A stretch of DNA of 28,384 bases, taken from positions 1 through 28,384 of the forward strand of contig JAGAFT010000200.1 of the NCBI GenBank assembly GCA_017627975.1, read 5' to 3'. The notes beneath the pieces were generated by a model. That model ran no database searches, was not told the origin of the DNA, and saw nothing but the letters and a program-made list of their open reading frames with translations. This document shows, in pieces, positions 24,568 to 28,384 of this stretch. Position 1 is the stretch's first letter, and the number at the start of each line of letters is the position of its first letter. The stretch is from Oscillospiraceae bacterium (GTDB lineage: Bacteria; Bacillota_A; Clostridia; Oscillospirales; Oscillospiraceae). Position numbers and translations under genes: made by a program.

Positions 24568-25763
24568 AACGGCACTATCTTTCCACGGCCCTGAGCTGTC
24601 TTCTGATTCTGGCGCTGGCCTTCAGTGTGAATGCCGTTTCCCGGTCCGGCCGGATCCGGGGAAGCATCCGGGTCGGTTTCCTCTTTGAAAACGACGAGGC
24701 GACGCCCTACACCTATAATTTCTCTCTGGCCCGGGACGCGCTGGAGCATACGCTCCAGGACCGTGTGGAGATCCTGACGATGAGCAATGTCCTGGCCAGT
24801 GAGACGGACGAGCCGATTCGAAGCCTGGTGCGCCAGGGCTGCCGGATGATTTTCTCAAACGGATCCTCGGATCAGATCCTCGCCCTGGCGGAGAGCTATC
24901 CGGAGGTGACCTTCTGCCAGGCTTCCTACTTCGATGCCACGGGAATGACTCTGCCGGAAAACTATCACAGCTTTAAGGGGGCCATTCATGAAGTGCGCTA
25001 TGCAAGCGGCGTTGCGGCAGGGCTGAAGCTCCGGGAGCTGATCGACAGCGGGAAACTGGCCCCGGAGGACGCATGGGCGGGCTATGTCGCAGCATTTCCG
25101 TACCCGGAGGTCATCTCCGGCTACACGGCCTTCCTTCTGGGAATCAGAAGCGTGGCGCCGGAAGCGCGGCTGCGGGTGCGCTATGCCAATACCTGGTCCC
25201 ATTTCAGCGAGGAAAAGGCGACTGCCGAGCAGTTGATTGCAGACGGCTGTACGGTGCTGGCCTATGACACGGACACCATCGGGCCCGTCATCGCCTGCGA
25301 AGAGGCGGATCACCCGGTCTATGCGGTGGGCTACAACGTGAGTATGATGGATATCGCGCCGAATTCCGCCCTGCTCAGCGTGCGCATCAACTGGGCGCCC
25401 TATGTGGTGGCGGCCGTAAAGGCCGTCCTGGAGGGGCGCGACATCGAGCGTGCCGTTCCGGGAAGTGTTCACGGCAACGACGTCTGCGCCGGTCTGAAAC
25501 AGAACTGGGTGGAGCTGATGGAACTGAACCCGACGCTGATCGCCTCGGGGACCCAGGAAAAGCTTGCGGAGGTTACCGAAGGCATCATCAAGGGCAGCCT
25601 TCCGATTTTTCAGGGGGAGTACATCGGGGTCAATCCGGACGACGAAAGCGATGTCATCGACCTGAGAAACGGCTATACCGAGTGCGCCGCATCCTCGTGT
25701 CCGACCTTCCGCTGGATCCTGCGGGATGTGATTGAAATCGAAAGCGATCCGGAAGCGGCCTGA
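24564..25763 (+). CDS. BMP/PnrA-family (nucleoside-binding type) extracytoplasmic protein
   Basis: A 399-residue binding protein of the BMP family, whose members bind nucleosides or related ligands. A hydrophobic N-terminal segment (residues 8-24, ending SVNA) serves as export signal or anchor; there is no lipobox. The mature part has IRVGFLFENDEATPYTYNFSLARDAL, then GCRMIFSNGSSDQ, the conserved AGVAAGL-like RYASGVAAGLKLRE, and YAVGYNVSMMDIAPN. Its ATG overlaps the sensor stop codon (ATGA), so translation is coupled. No BMP-type permease or ATPase gene is adjacent. I infer a sensory role with the HD-GYP protein rather than uptake. The C-terminal 60 residues (from GEYIGVNPDDESD) look family-specific. 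The ligand cannot be told from sequence. Confidence 0.85.
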   Translation: MKRHYLSTALSCLLILALAFSVNAVSRSGRIRGSIRVGFLFENDEATPYTYNFSLARDALEHTLQDRVEILTMSNVLASETDEPIRSLVRQGCRMIFSNGSSDQILALAESYPEVTFCQASYFDATGMTLPENYHSFKGAIHEVRYASGVAAGLKLRELIDSGKLAPEDAWAGYVAAFPYPEVISGYTAFLLGIRSVAPEARLRVRYANTWSHFSEEKATAEQLIADGCTVLAYDTDTIGPVIACEEADHPVYAVGYNVSMMDIAPNSALLSVRINWAPYVVAAVKAVLEGRDIERAVPGSVHGNDVCAGLKQNWVELMELNPTLIASGTQEKLAEVTEGIIKGSLPIFQGEYIGVNPDDESDVIDLRNGYTECAASSCPTFRWILRDVIEIESDPEAA

Positions 25764-25803
25764 TCCGGGGGCGCGTTCCGATCATCGTAAAGGAGGCAGT
25801 TTC

Positions 25804-27240
25804 ATGACTTCTTATCCGGAGCTCCCGGCCGAAAGCCTGCAGCAGCTCCCGCCTCATGCGGGCAAGGTGCAGATGCGGCTGGAAAAGGCCCTGAAGGGCC
25901 TGAAGAGGAAGATCGTTGTCCTGGACGACGACCCCACCGGTGTCCAGACTGTGCACGATGTCTATGTCTACACCCGCTGGGACCGGGAGACCATCCGGGA
26001 CGCTTTTCGGGCGCCGGAGCAGATGTTCTTTGTCCTCACCAATTCCCGCGGACTCACTGCCCCGGAGAGCCGGGCCCAGCACTGCGAGATCGCGGAGAAC
26101 CTGACAGCGGCCGCGGCGGAGACGGGGACAGACTTCGTCCTGCTCAGCCGGGGCGATTCAACGCTGCGCGGTCACTGGCCCATGGAGACGGAAGTGCTCC
26201 GGGAGACGCTGGAGCGGGAGAGCCAGAAGCGCTTTGACGGCGAGGTGCTCTACCCGTTCTTTCCGGAAGGCGGGCGCTATACCCTGAAGGGCGTCCACTA
26301 TGTCCTGCAGGGCGAGCGGCTGGTCCCGGCCGGACAGACGGAATTTGCAAAGGATAAAAGCTTTGGCTATACGGCCTCCTCCCTGCCCGAATGGTGCGAG
26401 GAAAAAACCGGCGGCCGCTTCCCCGCCGCCTCCTGCTGTCATGTTTCTCTGGAAGAGCTCCGCGCCGGGGATACAGACGGGATCGCCGCAAAACTGAAGA
26501 CCGTCACCGGCTTTGGAAAGATCACGGTGGACAGCGCGGACTATGAGGATGTAGCGGTCTTCACCGCCGCGCTCTGTGAGGCGGTCGCCGCCGGGAAGGA
26601 ATTCCTCTTCCGCTGTGCTGCCGCCCTGCCGAAGGTGCTGGGCGGCGTAGAAAACCGTCCCCTGCTTGCGCGGGAGGATCTGGTGGACCGCGGCAACCGG
26701 AATGGAGGCATTATCCTTATCGGTTCTCACGTAAACAAGACGACCCGCCAGCTGGAAGAATTGCGCCGCGGCGCGCTGCCGATGGAGATGATCGAATTTA
26801 ACCAGCATCGGGTGCTGGAGGAAAACGGTCTTGAAGATGAGGTCGCCCGTGTGCTCAGGCGGGTGGAGGAGCTTCTGCCGGCGGGAAAATCGGTTGCGGT
26901 CTTCACGCGCCGGGATCGCCTGGACCTCCCCACGGAAGATAAGGACCGCCAGCTGAAAATCTCTACGGAGATTTCAGACGCGCTGACCGCGGTGATCGGA
27001 AAGCTTTCGGTCCGCCCGTCTTTCATCGTGGCCAAAGGCGGCATTACCTCCAGCGATGTGGGTGTCAAAGCACTTCGGGTCCGCAAGGCCCTGGTCAAGG
27101 GGCAGATCCGCCCGGGCATCCCGGTCTGGCAGACCGGGGAGGAGAGCCGGTTCCCGGGCCTCCCTTATGTGATCTTTCCGGGCAATGTCGGCGCGGAGGA
27201 CGACCTGCGCCGGATCGCCGAGACCCTGATCGGCAGCTGA
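25804..27240 (+). CDS. Four-carbon acid sugar kinase family protein (DUF1537, OtnK/DtnK-like)
   Basis: A 478-residue kinase with the two DUF1537 domains. The N-terminal sugar-acid domain starts KIVVLDDDPTGVQT and contains LLSRGDSTLRGH. The C-terminal nucleotide domain has IVAKGGITSSDVG and FPGNVGAEDD. Known members phosphorylate D-erythronate, L-threonate or 3-oxotetronates. The in-frame region upstream is open, but AAAGGAGG lies seven bases before the ATG at 25804. It starts 40 bases after the BMP gene and is probably in the same operon. The partners of the known tetronate pathways (PdxA2, OtnC, OtnI, LtnD) are absent here, so its substrate is open. The aldolase and hydroxyacid dehydrogenase of the mtnK operon are the nearest possible partners, but on a different transcript. 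Confidence 0.88.
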   Translation: MTSYPELPAESLQQLPPHAGKVQMRLEKALKGLKRKIVVLDDDPTGVQTVHDVYVYTRWDRETIRDAFRAPEQMFFVLTNSRGLTAPESRAQHCEIAENLTAAAAETGTDFVLLSRGDSTLRGHWPMETEVLRETLERESQKRFDGEVLYPFFPEGGRYTLKGVHYVLQGERLVPAGQTEFAKDKSFGYTASSLPEWCEEKTGGRFPAASCCHVSLEELRAGDTDGIAAKLKTVTGFGKITVDSADYEDVAVFTAALCEAVAAGKEFLFRCAAALPKVLGGVENRPLLAREDLVDRGNRNGGIILIGSHVNKTTRQLEELRRGALPMEMIEFNQHRVLEENGLEDEVARVLRRVEELLPAGKSVAVFTRRDRLDLPTEDKDRQLKISTEISDALTAVIGKLSVRPSFIVAKGGITSSDVGVKALRVRKALVKGQIRPGIPVWQTGEESRFPGLPYVIFPGNVGAEDDLRRIAETLIGS

Positions 27241-27268
27241 GAAAATAAAAGAATCCCCTGATCATCAA

Positions 27269-27303
27269 AAGGACCGCATTGCCGGTACGGCAATGCGGTC
27301 CTT
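27269..27303. terminator. Bidirectional terminator between convergent genes
   Basis: A perfect 16-bp stem, AAGGACCGCATTGCCG (27269-27284) with CGGCAATGCGGTCCTT (27288-27303), encloses a three-base loop. On the minus strand it is followed by TTTTGATGAT, so it chiefly ends the surface-protein gene and can also stop the kinase operon. Confidence 0.85.
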
Positions 27304-27342
27304 GCGTATGCTGCGCCAGTTTTGGCAGGCTGCAGAGTCAGA

Positions 27343-28384
27343 TTACTGCTTCTGGAAGAAGGTGTTGTCGGCGGAGGCATCGGAGCGGAATTCCGTCCAG
27401 TAAACACCGTAAAGGCCGCTGTCGACATAGGCCAGGGTTCCGGATCCGTTGCGGAAGATAACCCGGGAGGTGTTGTTTGACATGTCATAATAGGTCATAA
27501 CCGCGTCGTTATAGGAGAGAATACCGGTGTCGCTGAAGGTTCCGCTAAAGTCCCATTCCGCATAGGCATAGGCGCTGTCGGACCATCTGACATGGACCTT
27601 GTAGAGAGCGGGAGAACCGGAGATATCCATCGTGCCGCGTCCTGCGACGCTCTCAACGTAGCTCCCGGTGTAGCCCGAAGAGGTATTCTGGGCCACGATG
27701 ACGGTACCGGAGGGCTGATTGGGCTGGTTCGGCGTGATGTTCTGTGCAACGGGCGCACCCGTGACCGTGATGGCCGCGGCGTCGGTATTGACGGAGCCCA
27801 TGTTGTTGCGGAACGCACAGTAAACCTTCCAGCCGTTTAACTCGTTCGGGATGTTCTGCAGTTGCATGGTGCTCTGGTCACCGCCGATGATCTTGAGGCC
27901 GGTGAAGATGGCCGCGGCGTCGGTATAGGCAAGATCACGGGTCCCGTCCGGACTGACAAAGTGCCAGACGGCCCAGATGGCATCCTGATACTTGGCGACA
28001 AACCAGGCGCTTCCGCCGGCATTCACGGTCTCACCGGTGGGACTCTTGGTGACCTTCGGCAGACCCGCGGTCGTGCCTGTGCCCGCGGTCGTTCCGGCGG
28101 TCGTGCCGCCGCCGGTCACGGTGATGGAGGCCTTATCGGTATTGACCGAGCCGGAATTGTTGCTGAACCGGCAGTAGACCTTCCAGCCGTTGAGCGCCTC
28201 AGGGACGTTCTCAAGGGTCATGTCCTTGGCATAGCCGTTGACAATCTTCATGGATGGGAATTCTTTTGCCGCAACGGTATAGTCGATGTCACGGCTGTTA
28301 TCCGGGCTGACAAAGTGCCACTCTGCCCAGTTGGCATTTTCATATCTCGTGACAAACTGGCACTTGCCGCCGACCGGTACCGTC
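27343..28384 (-). CDS. Repetitive Ig-like secreted or surface protein, N-terminus beyond window
   Basis: The visible 347 codons are the C-terminal part; the frame is open to the window edge, so the apparent internal Met at 28251 is not the start. It contains two related 91-residue beta-rich units, each with a VxxGG start, WHFVSPD, LNGWKVYC, a GSVNTD motif and ITVTG at the end. A Gly/Thr/Ala linker (GGGTTAGTTAGTGTTAG) separates them. After a Pro/Asn/Gln-rich linker (ITPNQPNQPSG), the last 120 residues form a different beta-type domain ending at FFQKQ. No sortase motif or TM anchor follows. The layout suggests a cell-envelope or secreted adhesin-like or carbohydrate-binding protein. I do not recognise a specific family beyond Ig-like. 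Confidence 0.75.
   Translation of the reverse strand, partial: TVPVGGKCQFVTRYENANWAEWHFVSPDNSRDIDYTVAAKEFPSMKIVNGYAKDMTLENVPEALNGWKVYCRFSNNSGSVNTDKASITVTGGGTTAGTTAGTGTTAGLPKVTKSPTGETVNAGGSAWFVAKYQDAIWAVWHFVSPDGTRDLAYTDAAAIFTGLKIIGGDQSTMQLQNIPNELNGWKVYCAFRNNMGSVNTDAAAITVTGAPVAQNITPNQPNQPSGTVIVAQNTSSGYTGSYVESVAGRGTMDISGSPALYKVHVRWSDSAYAYAEWDFSGTFSDTGILSYNDAVMTYYDMSNNTSRVIFRNGSGTLAYVDSGLYGVYWTEFRSDASADNTFFQKQ
27757..28383 (-). repeat. Two tandem 273-bp Ig-like coding repeats, 354-bp period
   Basis: Unit 1 spans 28383-28111 and unit 2 spans 28029-27757. Both are exactly 273 bp from the first Thr of TVxxGG to the Gly of ITVTG, with an 81-base linker between them. Protein similarity is clear, but DNA identity is only moderate, so the duplication is old. 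Further units may lie beyond the window. Confidence 0.75.

Noticed and set aside
27757..28383. Repeated sequence read as a CRISPR or mobile-element repeat
   Set aside because: The repeats are in frame, protein-coding, 273 bp long and diverged at the DNA level, which fits Ig-like domain duplication.

Overview
This is a GC-rich bacterial chromosomal window with tightly packed operons and strong AGGAGG-type ribosome binding sites. Its families (MtnK/MtnA, DeoR regulator, HAAT/Liv ABC importer, SARP/BTAD regulators, LytS-type kinase, propeller-HD-GYP sensor, DUF5714, four-carbon acid sugar kinase, methionine gamma-lyase) suggest an anaerobic Bacillota, probably a gut-type Clostridia. That assignment is inference; none of the three solute-binding proteins shows a lipobox, so a diderm relative is not excluded. 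I see no rRNA, tRNA, CRISPR array, insertion sequence or phage genes.

Region 1 (1-7797, minus strand) is a seven-gene operon read from 7797 downward: 5-methylthioribose kinase (mtnK), methylthioribose-1-phosphate isomerase (mtnA), a D-2-hydroxyacid dehydrogenase, an FGGY kinase, a FucA-like class II aldolase, a YqhD-like iron alcohol dehydrogenase and a methionine gamma-lyase cut by the window edge. MtnK, MtnA, the aldolase and the dehydrogenase together form the known DHAP shunt / 5-deoxyribose disposal route: MTR or 5-deoxyribose is converted to DHAP plus a C2 aldehyde, which is reduced to an alcohol. The hydroxyacid dehydrogenase and FGGY kinase are additions I cannot place in the published pathway.

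Region 2 (7798-13950) holds a divergent DeoR-family repressor and a complete Liv-type ABC importer (binding protein, two permeases, two ATPases). An identical 12-mer, AAACGGTCAAAA, lies in front of mtnK and in front of the importer. A 13-mer, GTTTGACCGAAAC, occurs twice upstream of the importer. The simplest reading is one DeoR regulon of import plus catabolism.

Region 3 (13966-19832) carries a Cys-rich DUF5714 protein behind a perfect TTGACA/TATAAT promoter, then a REC-SARP response regulator, a seven-TM LytS-type histidine kinase and a BTAD/SARP regulator. A second methionine gamma-lyase follows, with its own perfect promoter and a structured leader.

Region 4 (19983-27303) is an apparent operon of a family-3 solute-binding protein, a 1206-residue sensor, a BMP-family binding protein and a DUF1537 four-carbon acid sugar kinase. 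The sensor combines an ECF-S-like membrane domain, about 14 propeller blades, Y_Y_Y, a TM segment and an apparently active HD-GYP domain. It looks like a nutrient-to-c-di-GMP signalling module with an unusual architecture.

Region 5 (27343-28384, minus strand) is the C-terminal part of a repetitive surface or secreted protein, converging on region 4 at a shared terminator.
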